The position numbers and the translations under genes are program-made. From Limanda limanda (Eukaryota > Chordata > Actinopteri > Pleuronectiformes > Pleuronectidae), in contig NC_083639.1 in NCBI RefSeq assembly GCF_963576545.1, forward strand, positions 25,620,118 to 25,684,117: a DNA stretch of 64,000 nucleotides, read 5' to 3'. Of the stretch, positions 31,770-43,300 are shown piece after piece (positions within the stretch are counted from its first letter, which is position 1; every line of letters starts with the position of its first letter). A model generated the notes under the pieces. The model ran no database searches. It saw only the letters and a list, made by a program, of their open reading frames with translations, and was not told the DNA's origin.

Positions 31770-32687
31770 TAAAGTCCAACACTTGCACACTACCTGTTCC
31801 TGAGTTATCACATTCGAAGCCCAGAACAGTGCAGAGAACCAGTGAATGAATTGAAAGGTAAACCTGCAACTGAAGTTCTGCTCGGCTCCGACTCGCTCGC
31901 CCCGGAGTTAACATCCCAGGGGCTTTTTTGTGCCCGTCCATTAATATTTTCCAAAGTGCGGCCATAACTAAGCAGATTCATTTTTATTACAAAGTGCAGC
32001 ATTCATTTCATCCCTAAAAAGCAATTATGGCAGACATTTAGTATAAAGCCACTTTGTCCTGCAGGCGATGGGGTTTTAATTTCACTGAGGACAGAAGCCG
32101 AGGGCTCAGATAAACACAGATTGACAGGTGCTCTCACTTGTTCTCTTCACGGTCACATGGCGGCATCGTAATTCACCTGCAGCAGGAACACAGGCTCCTT
32201 TGAAACAGACTCCGGGTTTAATCACAAAAGAAAGAAGTAACTAACATCATAACTGTCACATTTTGTCAGTGTTGACTATTAAATTCATATTGTTTTCAGT
32301 CATATGGACATTGAAGAGTCCACCAAACCACCTGGGCTGAGTCGCATTTTACTGGTTTCAACTGGGGGATTCACTGAAAGATTCAAATGTGATGCTATTG
32401 TTCACTTAAAGCTACACAAGGTCATTTTTATATCTTAAAATAACAGGTGGCCAAAGGACAGACGCCGACCTGACGATGTAATCACAACTTTTGCTATTTC
32501 ACCATACCAAAGTTTCAAAGAGAATTCAATTTATCAACTTTTTTCCCTCACGGAAATTGATGAAACAATTAAATCACTAAAAATATTTTTTGCAAAAACG
32601 TAGCATTATCAATCAATGTGCCAAAATACAAGTGGTGTGAGCTCTCGATAATGTGCATGAAAACTTTTCCTCTCTCTCCTTTGCTGC
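31770..32687. other. Intergenic stretch, no gene seen
   Basis: No coding signal or mobile-element end recognised; the short frames have no domains. Confidence 0.5.
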
Positions 32688-33641
32688 AGCTTTAATGCAT
32701 ATTTAAGACTTTAAAAAGTTTACTCAGTTTAAAATTCAAAGCCATACTAGTGGTGGGATTAAAAATGTCATTAAAAAGAATCATCTTCACTTGAATATGC
32801 ATCGTTTTAGGGACAGATAGAAACCACAAGGGATGGAATCTTACATGAAGACATTGTTTGTCATTGATGTTTTTATTTATTGTGATCATGTAAATAAAAA
32901 AACTGAAATTATACAAACAAGTGATCAAAAAAAGAGAAGTATAAGTTACAGACTGTGACGAGGAATACAAATCAAACACTTAATTATTCAAATTTCATAT
33001 TCAAAAAGAGTGAAAAGTTACAAATTTAAGATTGAACATTTATTATAAAAGCTGTGATTCTGTTTTACATGTTAAATCCGTGTGTGTGTCATACAAAACA
33101 GGAATAAATCACATGAAACACAATGAAGAAGTAGTTTACTATAGAATACTATACTGTAGCTTTAATGCATATTTAAGACTTTAAAAAGTTTACTCAGTTT
33201 AAAATTCAAAGCCATACTAGTGGTGGGATTAAAAATGTCATTAAAAAGAATCATCTTCACTTTAAAATGCAAAGTTACATAGTTTGGAGCTGTAGTTTGT
33301 TTCTGTTTAGGTGATTAAGAAACAGAGAGATACCACAAGGTGATGGAATCTTACATGAAGATATTGTTTGTCATTAATTTTTAATTTATTTTAATCATGT
33401 AAATACAAAAATATAAATAGAGAAGTATAAGTTACAGACAGTGACGAGAAATACAAATCAAACACTTAATGATTTAATCTACAAAGTGGAAAAGGAGTGA
33501 GAATTTATAATTTAAGATTAAACATTTATAATAAAAAAATGGGATTTTGCTTTTTAAATCCATGTGTGTGTCATACAAAACAGGAATAAATCACATGAAA
33601 CACAATGAAGAAGTATTCTACTATAGAATACTATACTGTAG
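32688..33641. repeat. Tandem duplication of about 470-484 bp
   Basis: Unit 1 is 32688-33157 and unit 2 is 33158-33641. Both begin AGCTTTAATGCATATTTAAG and both end TAGAATACTATACTGTA. The first about 100 bp are almost identical. Later parts differ by small insertions, deletions and substitutions, for example CTTGAATATGC against CTTTAAAATGC followed by an extra segment in unit 2. No gene lies inside either copy. Confidence 0.9.
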
Positions 33642-34228
33642 AAGTACTTCTACTGTAAGTACTACACATCAACCATCACCTGTGTCATCACTAGTTAAAC
33701 ATGTTGTGAAGGTGAGCTGCTTCTCACCCGTCGCTCACAGACAGAGCTCCGTTTGACACATGCTGGAGCTCAACAGCAATAAACCAACAGGGGGCGTGTG
33801 CTGCGTTAGCCCCCCACACCTCAATAATGTTGTTCCAGCCCAACTGGGGAGGAGCTGAGTGAGCGTCCTGCGGCCGGGTTGCGGCGAGCGTATCGATTCT
33901 CCCGCGGAGTCTCACATGCATCCAATCAATGCTGCCCCCCCCCCCCCCGCCCCGGCGCCTTCACTCGCTCCCAGACTCTTGTCATTCAGGGCTGCAGATG
34001 GCACAGCGAGGCCTCGGCCACATCTGGTTGATGTAATTGCAAAATGACTGGTGCAAAGACAAATAAAAGAAGTGATGAGTCAGCGCAGGCGACGTACTGT
34101 ACATACAGCCGGCGATCGATGGAGCGGCGGGGGTTGCTAGAGAGACGTCAATAGTGTCATAAACACTGCAAATGCATTATAGGCATGGAACCAGCCATGG
34201 GAAAATCATTGCACCTTTGAAACATGGA
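33642..34228. other. Intergenic stretch with C run
   Basis: No gene seen. A C run lies at 33934-33948. The segment 33720-34130 is GC-richer than its surroundings but shows no recognisable domain. Confidence 0.45.
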
Positions 34229-34318
34229 CTCAGGAGCTTTGCCGCCTTGTTGGACTGGTTTTATTTTTTGGGGGGAGGGAGGGTGAGTCGTCTGGATTCC
34301 ACACATCTTGAAGGGGGT
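34229..34318. repeat. Left ~90-bp flanking direct repeat of hAT copy 2
   Basis: Starts CTCAGGAGCTTTGCCGCCTT and ends AAGGGGGT immediately before the transposon. It is repeated, with roughly nine differences, at 35120-35208 immediately after the transposon. Confidence 0.9.
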
Positions 34319-35119
34319 TAGAGTTGCAAAGGGGCAACTTTCCATGGGAAGTTAAGCTCGGGAATGTTGGGAATTTTGAAAAAAATTAAAATACGCAAAT
34401 TAAACCCTGAGTAATAAAAACATCATTCAAAACTCTATTTTAAAGATGTATGGAATGCAGCACATTCTGCACGTTGAGTTTCAACCCTCCACTGTGCATT
34501 CTTCCATCACATGCACAGATAACTCCCAGCATCCTTCACTCTACAGCAGGGCTATTGTGGCCTGCTGTAGAGTGCAGGACTAGTCAGGTAAGTTTCAATG
34601 ATATTACTGGGGAAAATATATTAGCATGCTTATAGAGGATTGTTCATCTGTTCATCTAGCCTATTTCCATTCATTTATCCATCAATTGTAAAATATGTTT
34701 ACAGACGATTCCAATTGTTTGGCTAACTATTTATATCTCTGGCATTGCATTAGTGTTTTTTTACAAACTTTTTTCTCATCTTATTCTACAGAACAATGCC
34801 ACGTGCACTATCTCATGTGTGGAGACATTTCAGCCCATCCAATGTAGAAGGAAAGGCTGTGTACATTTGCAAATACTTGCAAAGACCTATGTTAAGAATG
34901 ACACAACGATGCAGAAGCATAAAGTCAAGTGCCCAAAGTTTCCTCAGGGCTCAAATCAGCCTATGACAAAACACAATGTTTATTTTTATGTCTGTATATC
35001 ACAAGGTAAATACAGTTAGTATAAATTACCCACAACATTTCCAGTTTATTCCAGTTTATTCCCGTAAATTCCCATGGAAAGTTTCCAACTTTGAAAATTC
35101 CCGGAATTTTGCAACCCTA
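34319..35119 (+). mobile_element. hAT element copy 2, BED-finger type
   Basis: Ends are TAGAGTTGCAAA (one mismatch to copy 1) and TTTGCAACCCTA. It is in the opposite orientation to copy 1 and about 800 bp long. It retains about 400 bp between the terminus and the BED segment that copy 1 lacks. The BED exon is preceded by a plausible splice acceptor (TTATTCTACAG at 34781-34791). The site of the nested insertion in copy 1 is intact here (AGCCTATGACAAAA). The expected 8-bp target duplication is absent; instead ~90-bp direct repeats abut both ends. Confidence 0.87.
34796..34980 (+). pseudogene. BED zinc-finger fragment of hAT transposase, copy 2
   Basis: From the ATG at 34796 the frame encodes MPRALSHVWRHFSPSNVEG, then a TGC AAA TAC codon run. 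One base is missing relative to copy 1 at about 34876-34878 (ACTTGC against ACTGTGC), which shifts the frame in the middle of the CxxC. In the shifted frame the rest (KTYVKNDTTMQKHKVKC, then PKFPQGSNQP) is recognisable and retains the His of HxxxC. The single-base deletion destroys the domain. No catalytic region is present. Confidence 0.75.
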
Positions 35120-35208
35120 CTCAGGAGCTTTGCCGCCTTGTTGGACTGGTTTTATTTTTGGAGGGAGGGAGGGTTAGTTGACTGGATTCCACACATCTCC
35201 AAGGGGGT
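35120..35208. repeat. Right ~90-bp flanking direct repeat of hAT copy 2
   Basis: Second copy of 34229-34318. It begins directly after the transposon end and finishes AAGGGGGT, followed by unique sequence ACGACCTCC. Confidence 0.9.
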
Positions 35209-36105
35209 ACGACCTCCTTTCAACATCTTTACCACAGAAGGGCCTGAGAACCACCATGTGGAGAAGCAAAATCAATAGCTGCAGTGCAAGCGTACGACCC
35301 GCAGCTTGTCAGAGGCTCAGCACAGGGGGGGGGCAGGCCGGCTGTCAGCCCCAAATCCATACAGACAGATTTGTTATATCATAAGGAAGCTATTGCCATG
35401 AAAATAGCTGATTGTAAAAATAGCTGCAGTGAGATACTGTGCATTTTGCAGCAGGAGATGATCACTGGTATCTCACTGTTGTCCTGATAAATCGAATTTC
35501 CCCCCCCATCGACTTCTCCGGCTGAGTAATTGTAATGTTTCAGCAACTTATCTGCAGCTTTAACCATTTGTTTGCATACGTTGTGACAATCCACACAAAC
35601 AATTTAGACGTTTTTATGAAGTAATTCCCCACTTGAGAGTGTGAAGAATGTGGTTTTGAGAAAAGTCGCGTGTGTTTGCAAACACACACACACACACACA
35701 CTTGCAGAAAAAAACTTTTATTCCCGGCTGACAAGAGGCCTTTGAAATATTGAAGTTGTAATAATGTTAGTGGAGCTTTATATTTCATTTGTTTTCCTCT
35801 GTAGACGTTAAACATGAAACTCTAGGTTTGCTGTCTGCAGCCTCACTATTGTTCAGCTTTAACAACGAACTGATCAAACTCCAGTTTAACTTCCATTTCT
35901 GTCCCTTTCTCTTAGATAAACAAAAAAAGAAGTCATATATGTCCCACGATGCTACAACTGGAATCTGCCGTCACCGTCTGGAGCAACAGAAATATCCAAA
36001 AAACACAGCAAAGCAACTTTAGCTGTGAGGATTTGGTTTTACATCAGTAAATAAAAGGCCAGAGAATTTAATTTATTTTAGCACCTCGTTGACAAACATA
36101 TTTTC
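35209..36105. other. Intergenic stretch with short CA run
   Basis: No gene seen. G and C runs lie near 35325-35333 and 35500-35507, and a CA run at 35679-35701. Confidence 0.45.
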
Positions 36106-36624
36106 AAGGGATAGTTCTGCCAAAAATGAAAATTACGAAGTTTTAGGCCAAAACATCCTCTGTGATCCACATTTAGGTTAAAAACTTGGTGTAAATGATC
36201 TTGTTTGGAGTCGAAATTATGAATGTCGGTGCACCCAAAAATGAAAATTCACCAGCCAAGTGTTGTCCGTAGGCCCTGACATTCAAAATTCAAATTCAAA
36301 AAGTTTTAAGCCTAACTGCCTCCGTTATCCACATTTACACTAAAAACTGTAAATGACCTTGTTTGGAGTCGAATTTGAATGTTATGAACACTTGGATGAA
36401 ACCACAGGATCAGTACGGAGGCATTTTATGTTGTTTTCTTGTAGTTTTTTTTACATTTGAAGAATTATTCACCTTTAACTTCAATCGTATTGGATTTGGC
36501 TGCAGCGCTGTTTACCCCTGAAACTCAAAAAAAGTTTTATGTGGAATCACTTCACCCACCCTTCCTTCATAGGGGTGAGTAAATAATGATTGCAGTTTCA
36601 TTTTTGGGTGAACTATCCCTTTAA
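36106..36624. mobile_element. Non-autonomous inverted-repeat element (AAGGGATAGTTC ends)
   Basis: The left end AAGGGATAGTTC and the right end GAACTATCCCTT are perfect inverted repeats, each next to an AAAAATGAAA-type word. This end sequence belongs to a very common fish element. The right flank reads TTAA and the left TTCA, compatible with a TTAA-like target but not proof. Internally a segment of about 100 bp (AAGTTTTAGGCC to GGAGTCGAAATT) is repeated in diverged form at about 36300-36385. No transposase is present. Confidence 0.65.
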
Positions 36625-37701
36625 TGTCATGCAAGATAAGTGGAACTCTGTGGAAACTCTCAGAGTAAAACCTTGGTGGTCCCTTCTCGAACTGATCCTG
36701 TCGCTCCTGTGCCGTCTCACTCACAACTCATTATTTCCCACGATGCCTTTACTGTGTTTTCCTTCATCTCGACGCTCTCAGCAGTTTTCAAGCTGAACCG
36801 TTTCTTGATCTGGAAAGCCGTCGTTTCAATTCCCACTCAGGATGCACGTTGCTCTCTGTTATTCTCTTCCTTTATCATCTCCATAATAAATACATAATAC
36901 ATGTGAGGCACTCCGATAGATCCATGTTGTATATACATGACGCTACATACATATAACATGACTGTCGTATGATAACAGATCAAATTCCTGCTCACTAGTC
37001 TGGTCTGAATCTCGAGGGACCGACGGGACCCGCCCACACTGATTAGGTGTCGGCCTCGACTCCAAACTGCCGGTGGAGTCGACCTTTGAAAGGTGCCAAG
37101 GAAAATAAATATGATGGCGATTAATTATGCATGCCACAACCTGTCACTGAGTCCTCCCCCCCCCCCCCACACACACCCCCTTTGTTTACTGATGCAAATA
37201 CCAGCAGTCGAACCATAATCCTAAGAATACCAGGTAGAGATAGCATTTACTCAAAAGGGGATGAAAATCCAAACTATTTTCCTCAATCAGCTCACACACT
37301 TTCAATTGCATTAATAGTGACAGATTGGCATCCAATCAAATCCAGCCTACGGCATTAAGTCATCAACCAAATATCGGAGAGAACATGTGGCAAAACTCCC
37401 TGCAACCATCCTGCAAAGAGTTTTAACGATTCTGCAAATAAAACGATGCCGTTTAATCCAGATACATTTTTTGGATGCAGGTGAATTCATTTGAGAGACT
37501 TATAAGTGCCCATGTTGTCGAGAGGAACCTCAGAATCAGGAGAGCGAACAGGAGATCTCTCAGAATGATGAAATCCACTTCTCTGTCGCCCATTGTCCTT
37601 TTGCTGCATGTAGGAAATCACATTTTAAAGTCAAACTGTCCAAATCCAAACAAGAGCAACGCCCCAACATAGTTTCACTGTATTAAGCTGTTGGGAGCGT
37701 G
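36625..37701. other. Intergenic stretch, no gene seen
   Basis: No coding signal recognised. A C run lies at 37157-37168. Frames are at most 85 codons. Confidence 0.5.
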
Positions 37702-39984
37702 CCTATGTTCCCACAGCCCAATGTTCCCACAGCCCTATGTACCCACAGCCCTATGTTCCCACAGCCCAATGTTCCCACAGCCCTATGTTCCCACAGCCCA
37801 ATGTTCCCACAGCCCTATGTTCCCACAGCCCAATGTTCCAACAGCCCTATGTTCCCACAGCCCAATGTTCCCACAGCCCTATGCTCCAACAGCCCAATGT
37901 TACCACAGCCCTATGCTCCACAGCCCTATGTTCCCACAGCCCTATGTTCCAACAGCCATATGTTCCCACAGCCCTATGTTCCCACAGCCCTATGTTCCCA
38001 CAGCCCTATGTTCCAACAGCCCTATGTTACCACAGCCCTATGCTCCACAGCCCTATGTTCCCACAGCCCTATGTTCCAACAGCCATATGTTCCCACAGCC
38101 CTATGTTCCCACAGCCCTATGTTCCCACAGCCCTATGTTCCAACAGCCCTATGTTCCCACAGCCCTATGTTCCCACAGCCCTATGTTTCCACAGCCCTAT
38201 GTTCCCACAGCCCTATGTTCCCACAGCCCTATGTTCCCACAGCCCTATGTTCCAACAGCCCTATGTTTCCACAGCCCTATGTTCCCACAGCCCTATGTTC
38301 CCACAGCCCTATGTTCCCACAGCCCAATGTTCCCACAGCCCTATATTCCCACAGCCAAATGTTCCCACAGCCCTATATTCCAACAGCTCTATATTCCCAC
38401 AAGCCTATGTTCCCTCAGCCCTATGTTCCCATAGCCCTATGTCCCCACAGCCCTATGTTCCCACAGCCCTATGTTCCCACAGCCCTATGTTCCCACAGCC
38501 CTATGTTCCAACAGCCCTATGTTACCACAGCCCTATGCTCCACAGCCCTATGTTCCCACAGCCCTATGTTCCAACAGCCATATGTTCCCACAGCCCTATG
38601 TTCCCACAGCCCTATGTTCCCACAGCCCTATGTTCCAACAGCCCTATGTTCCCACAGCCCTATGTTCCCACAGCCCTATGTTTCCACAGCCCTATGTTCC
38701 CACAGCCCTATGTTCCCACAGCCCTATGTTCCCACAGCCCTATGTTCCAACAGCCCTATGTTCCCACAGCCCTATGTTCCCACAGCCCTATGTTCCCACA
38801 GCCCAATGTTCCCACAGCCCTATATTCCCACAGCCAAATGTTCCCACAGCCCTATATTCCAACAGCTCTATATTCCCACAAGCCTATGTTCCCTCAGCCC
38901 TATGTTCCCACAGCCCTATGTCCCCACAGCCCTATGTTCCCACAGCCCTATGTTCCCACAGCCCTATGTTCCCACAGCCCTATGTTCCAACAGCCCTATG
39001 TTCCCACAGCCCTATGCTCCCACAGCCCTATGTTCCCACAGCCCTATGTTCCCACAGCCCAATGTTCCAACAGCCCTATGTTCCCACAGCCCTATGTTCC
39101 CACAGCCCTATGTTCCCACAGCCCAATGTTCCCACAGCTCTATGTTCCCACAGCTCTATGTTCCCACAGCCCTATGTTCCCACAGCCCTATGTTCCCACA
39201 GCCCAATGTTCCCACAGCCCTATGTTCCCACAGCCCTATGTTCCCACAGCCCAATGTTCCCACAGCCCTATGTTCCCACAGCCCTATGTTCCAACAGCCC
39301 TATGTTCCCACAGCCCTGTGTTCCAACAGCCCTATGTTCCCACAGCCCTATGTTCCCACAGCCCTATGTTCCAACAGCCCTATGTTCCCACAGCCCTATG
39401 CTCCCACAGCCCAATGTTCCAACAGCTCTATGTTCCCACAGCCCAATGTTCCAACAGCCCTATGTTCCCACAGCCCAATGTTCCCACAGCCCTATGTTCC
39501 CACAGCCCTATGTTCCCACAGCCCTATGTTCCAACAGCCCTATGTTCCCACAGCCCTATGTTCCAACAGCCCTATGTTCCCACAGCCCTATGTTCCCACA
39601 GCCCAATGTTCCAACAGCCCAATGTTACCACAGCCCTATGCTCCCACAGCCCTATGTTCCCACAGCCCTATGTTCCCACAGCCCTATGTTCCAACAGCCC
39701 TATGTTCCCACAGCCCTATGCTCCCACAGCCCAATGTTCCCAGAGCCCTATGTTCCCACAGCCCAATGTTCCCACAGCCCTATGCTCCCACAGCTCTATG
39801 TTCCCACAGCCCAATGTTCCCACAGCCCTATGCTCCCACAGCCCAATGTTCCCACAGCCCTATATTACCACAGCCCAATGTTCCCACAGGCCTATATTAC
39901 CACAGCCCTATGTTCCCACAGCCCAATGTTCCCACAGCCCTATGTTCCCACAGCCCTATATTACCACAGCCCTATGTTACCACA
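37702..39984 (+). repeat. Minisatellite, 16-bp unit, about 143 copies
   Basis: The unit is TATGTTCCCACAGCCC. Common variants are AATGTTCC, TTCCAACAG, TATGCTCC and TTACCACAG, plus a few 15-bp units (CTATGCTCCACAGCC). Because 16 is not a multiple of 3 and the unit lacks stops, three reading frames stay open for hundreds of codons, each coding the same 16-residue period (MFPQPYVPTALCSHSP). The array shows higher-order structure: a block of roughly 480-495 bp starting near 38027 is repeated from about 38522. The complementary strand is rich in GGG runs spaced by 4 and 6 bases. Confidence 0.98.
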
Positions 39985-40116
39985 TTTCTAATATTCATTA
40001 CAAAATTAGGCCCTATGTTCCTACAACTCCCACATTTCTACCCCTCCCTGGTAGTTAAGGGTTCACCATTCCGTAGCTGGTGAACCTCACCCTAAAATCT
40101 TTTGAGCTCAACACCG

Positions 40117-40156
40117 CTAACCCTAACCCTAACCCTAACCCTAACCCTAACCCTAA
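40117..40156. repeat. Interstitial telomere-like repeat (CCCTAA)n
   Basis: About 40 bp of perfect CCCTAA units (six to seven copies), the vertebrate telomere repeat in C-strand orientation. Unique and minisatellite DNA continue on both sides, so this is interstitial, not a chromosome end. Confidence 0.95.
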
Positions 40157-40174
40157 TTTTCAGAAAAATCTAGA

Positions 40175-40370
40175 AATGTGGGAACATAGGGCTGTGGGAA
40201 CATCTGGACTATTTTTTCAAAATAAATCTGGGAACATAGGGCTGTGGGAACATAGGGCTGTGGGAATATAGGTCTGTGGGAACATAAGGCTGTGGGAACA
40301 TAGGGCTGTGGGAACATAGGGCTGTGGGAACATAGGTCTGTGGGAACATAAGGCTGTGGGAACATAGGGC
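40175..40370 (-). repeat. Inverted copy of the 16-bp minisatellite
   Basis: About eleven units of GGGCTGTGGGAACATA, the reverse complement of the unit in the large array at 37702-39984. A non-repeat gap of about 25 bp (TGGACTATTTTTTCAAAATA) lies near 40206-40230. Variants AAGGCTG, TAGGTCTG and GAATATA occur. The two arrays thus face each other around the telomere-like repeat. Confidence 0.95.
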
Positions 40371-43300
40371 GGACCCCAAACTGGGAATCAATTGGGTGGA
40401 CTGGTCAGGGAGGAACTCGTCTTCGAGGCGTGAACTCATCCCCTCTGGTGCAATCTGCCCGGAACAGGGTTTAGTCTGGTTCTCTTCTCTCAGGGTTATG
40501 AGTTTCCTCCTGGTTTACGAGTTCCCCTCTGTTCTCTTGGGGAGGACAAATGGAAAACTTTATGCTGCCTCACACGCTGAGTTAGGATTCAGAGGAGCTG
40601 CAGCACCTGTTATCCTTTATTATTAAAACATGCAAGGAGGGGGAGGGGGGGGGGTGTACTGTTTATCTTTTATCATTCCCTACAAAGAGCAGTAACATTG
40701 ACATGTTTTTCCCCCTTGCGCTGAACATTTTTAAGAAAGAAACTGAAACCCTTTTATCCGGCACGACAAAGAAAACCTCTTTTTTCCTCCTTTGCTCGCG
40801 ACGCTTCCCCTTCAAATCTTTCCAGCCTCTGTTTTTATTTTGTTTACAACTTCACTGTTTTTTCCTCCGAAAACAAAACCTGTAAAAAGACAATAACAAA
40901 AAAAATACAGCAGTAAAGTAGGATGACCTTCAACCACCGGTGGTGGGGTTCATCATCCTGCTCCTGAACTGAACAGTTGCTCCTCAGGCTTCTGCACCAT
41001 TGTTTGTGGGAAGCAAGTTTTTAAGCTTTGCTGGACATAAAATCTGCTCCAGAAATTGGACAAAATATTTCTTCTTCCCGAACCACCATCGAATTTTATG
41101 GCTTCGTTCTAAATAATGAATCCAGCCTTTGATAAGAACTTCCTGGTGAGTTGATCCTTCCACAGGAAACGTGGCCCTCAAACGTCAAAACTTTAGTGTT
41201 CAAGCTGTGAAAAACTTTCAAAAAGTCAACACATCTGACTCTCAAAGGTTTATTTGGTTGAGTCCATCCATTCATTACCTACAGTGCTCGTACTTTAAGC
41301 TTAGTCTGGCTGAGAGTTGGTGAGTCTCCACTCGACCTAAACCCAATCTGCATGTCTTTGCTCTGTGACAGGAAGTCAGAGTTCCTGCAGAAGATGCACA
41401 CAAACACAACTCCAGCACAGAGAGATTCAAACTGCGAACCTTCTCACTGTGCGGCAACCGCTTCACCACTGCTCCGTCCTATTCTGAGACCTGTGGTGTA
41501 AAGCAGGTCTCCACTATTTTCCCACGATCATGATTAGACACAACTTCTATTTTGTACAATTGCACTATTTGCCCTTTTACTTTGAAATCATTCTGTTTAC
41601 TTGTCTCACTTTCCTGCACTTATGTGCTTTGAAATTTAAAATATTTACCTTCGCTGTAACTTCTTAATGACCCCGTAAAACACACTGAACTGCAGCGGCC
41701 ATAACATCTGTGTAAAATGTGCTACACAAATAAAGATGCCTTCCCTGCCTTTTACAATATCTACGATATCCACGAGTTGTGCTCCGATGCCTCGTTGCTT
41801 CCTAATCAGGCAATTCTCCCTGGAGTCATATGGACATGACCCCCCCCCATACACACGTGAGCTCGCAGGCTCCTCCAGTTTGTGTATTTGTCATTCGGCT
41901 TGACCGGGCACATCCCGTCTCCTGTTGCTCTGGACTCTAATCCTGCCATGATGTGAAGATCTGTGTGTGATGCAGCTGCAGCGACAGTCCCCGACACCCC
42001 TATGAAACTCAAATGTAACATTAATCTCATTATTATACCATCCTGAGCCCAGACATGCTCCATATGTTTATATTTATATATTTTTAACAAATGCCGTGCT
42101 AGTCTTTCACTGTGTCCGCAGCTCTTCTTTTTTTTTTTTTATTCATAAAATGGCTGCATGCAGCACAATTTTTGCCAGGAATCCAATGCACCCGTGAAAT
42201 TGGCTTCTCTTACATCGATCACACGTTTGGTGCAATCTCATGGCTTCTTTATCTGTCCGTGCCCACAGGCGTCTCTCCCGCCTTTGACGAAATACATCAA
42301 CTTGGCTCCCGGTTGCTGAGTGGGCTGTGTGTTGTGACCTATTGCTGTTTTCTGAACACTTCATCCCCGGCTGTCTTTGCTACATCATCGTTGTCAGTTG
42401 TGAGTCGAAGTGTTGCATCTGAGGCCAAACGCCCACACAACGGGATTTTTTTCATTTGAAGTCACGTCGCATTAGCTGGTGATTTACACCTTGATGGCAG
42501 AACAGTAGGTGAACTGAAAGAGGAGTTCAGGACATTGGAGAACACCGGCTTTTGAAATTCATTTTTAAATGTTGTTTTTTTTTATTTTTGGGGGAGAAGT
42601 ATTTTTATTTCATCCACACTGATGTTTATATCGGTTTCTTCAAATGAAGACTGTTTGAAAGAGTCTCCCTGAGTGACTTTATATTGAAAACTGATGGAAC
42701 AGACACTCTAACACAGCACAACATGTTCTGTACTCTACACTGCTGCTTACACAGAAGACACATTTCAACAAAACTATTTTATTTGGAGTTAGAGTAGGTG
42801 GAAGCTCAGATTTCAATAAATGATCGACGCCAGAACACGTTAAATTGAAGTTAAATGTCTTTTATCAACGGTAGCTTATTTGAGGTCTTAGTTCTGATCC
42901 CAACTAATTAGTTTAAACATCGAAGAGCGTGCATATTTTTCCTAAATTGTTTTTCTTGTTAATTGCAAGTGCAGATAATACACTTTATACACAGTTTATT
43001 TTCCTCAAGCATTTCCTCCCTCTCTCCTTTTTCAGTTTTATTCCTCATTGTGAAAAGGAGGTTTTGTTTTTGGCCACATCCATAAGAACATGGTGGCTCA
43101 GTGTTTTCCTATCGAAAGCCGTGTCACTCACTTGGTGGATAGACCCGTTTGATCCAGAGTCAATTATCTGAACAACTAATGAGCAGATTGTCATTAAATT
43201 CCGTGCGGATATTGATGGTGCCCTGTGTGAGCCCTTGACTTCAAATTTGGGGCCACAACCTGGTCAAACCTATTCTCTGAAACATCTCAGTATTACCTCG

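Noticed and set aside
37702..39984. CRISPR-like regular repeat
   Set aside because: Units are directly adjacent with no spacers, and the genome is clearly vertebrate.
37691..40083. Open frames of 794, 773, 506 and 247 codons encoding a Pro/Tyr/Val-rich repeat protein
   Set aside because: All are the same 16-bp stop-free unit read in three frames at once. There is no composition bias by codon position, no start context and no non-repeat domain. This is minisatellite DNA.
40117..40156. True chromosome end
   Set aside because: Only 40 bp of telomere-type repeat, with ordinary sequence continuing for more than 23 kb on the far side.
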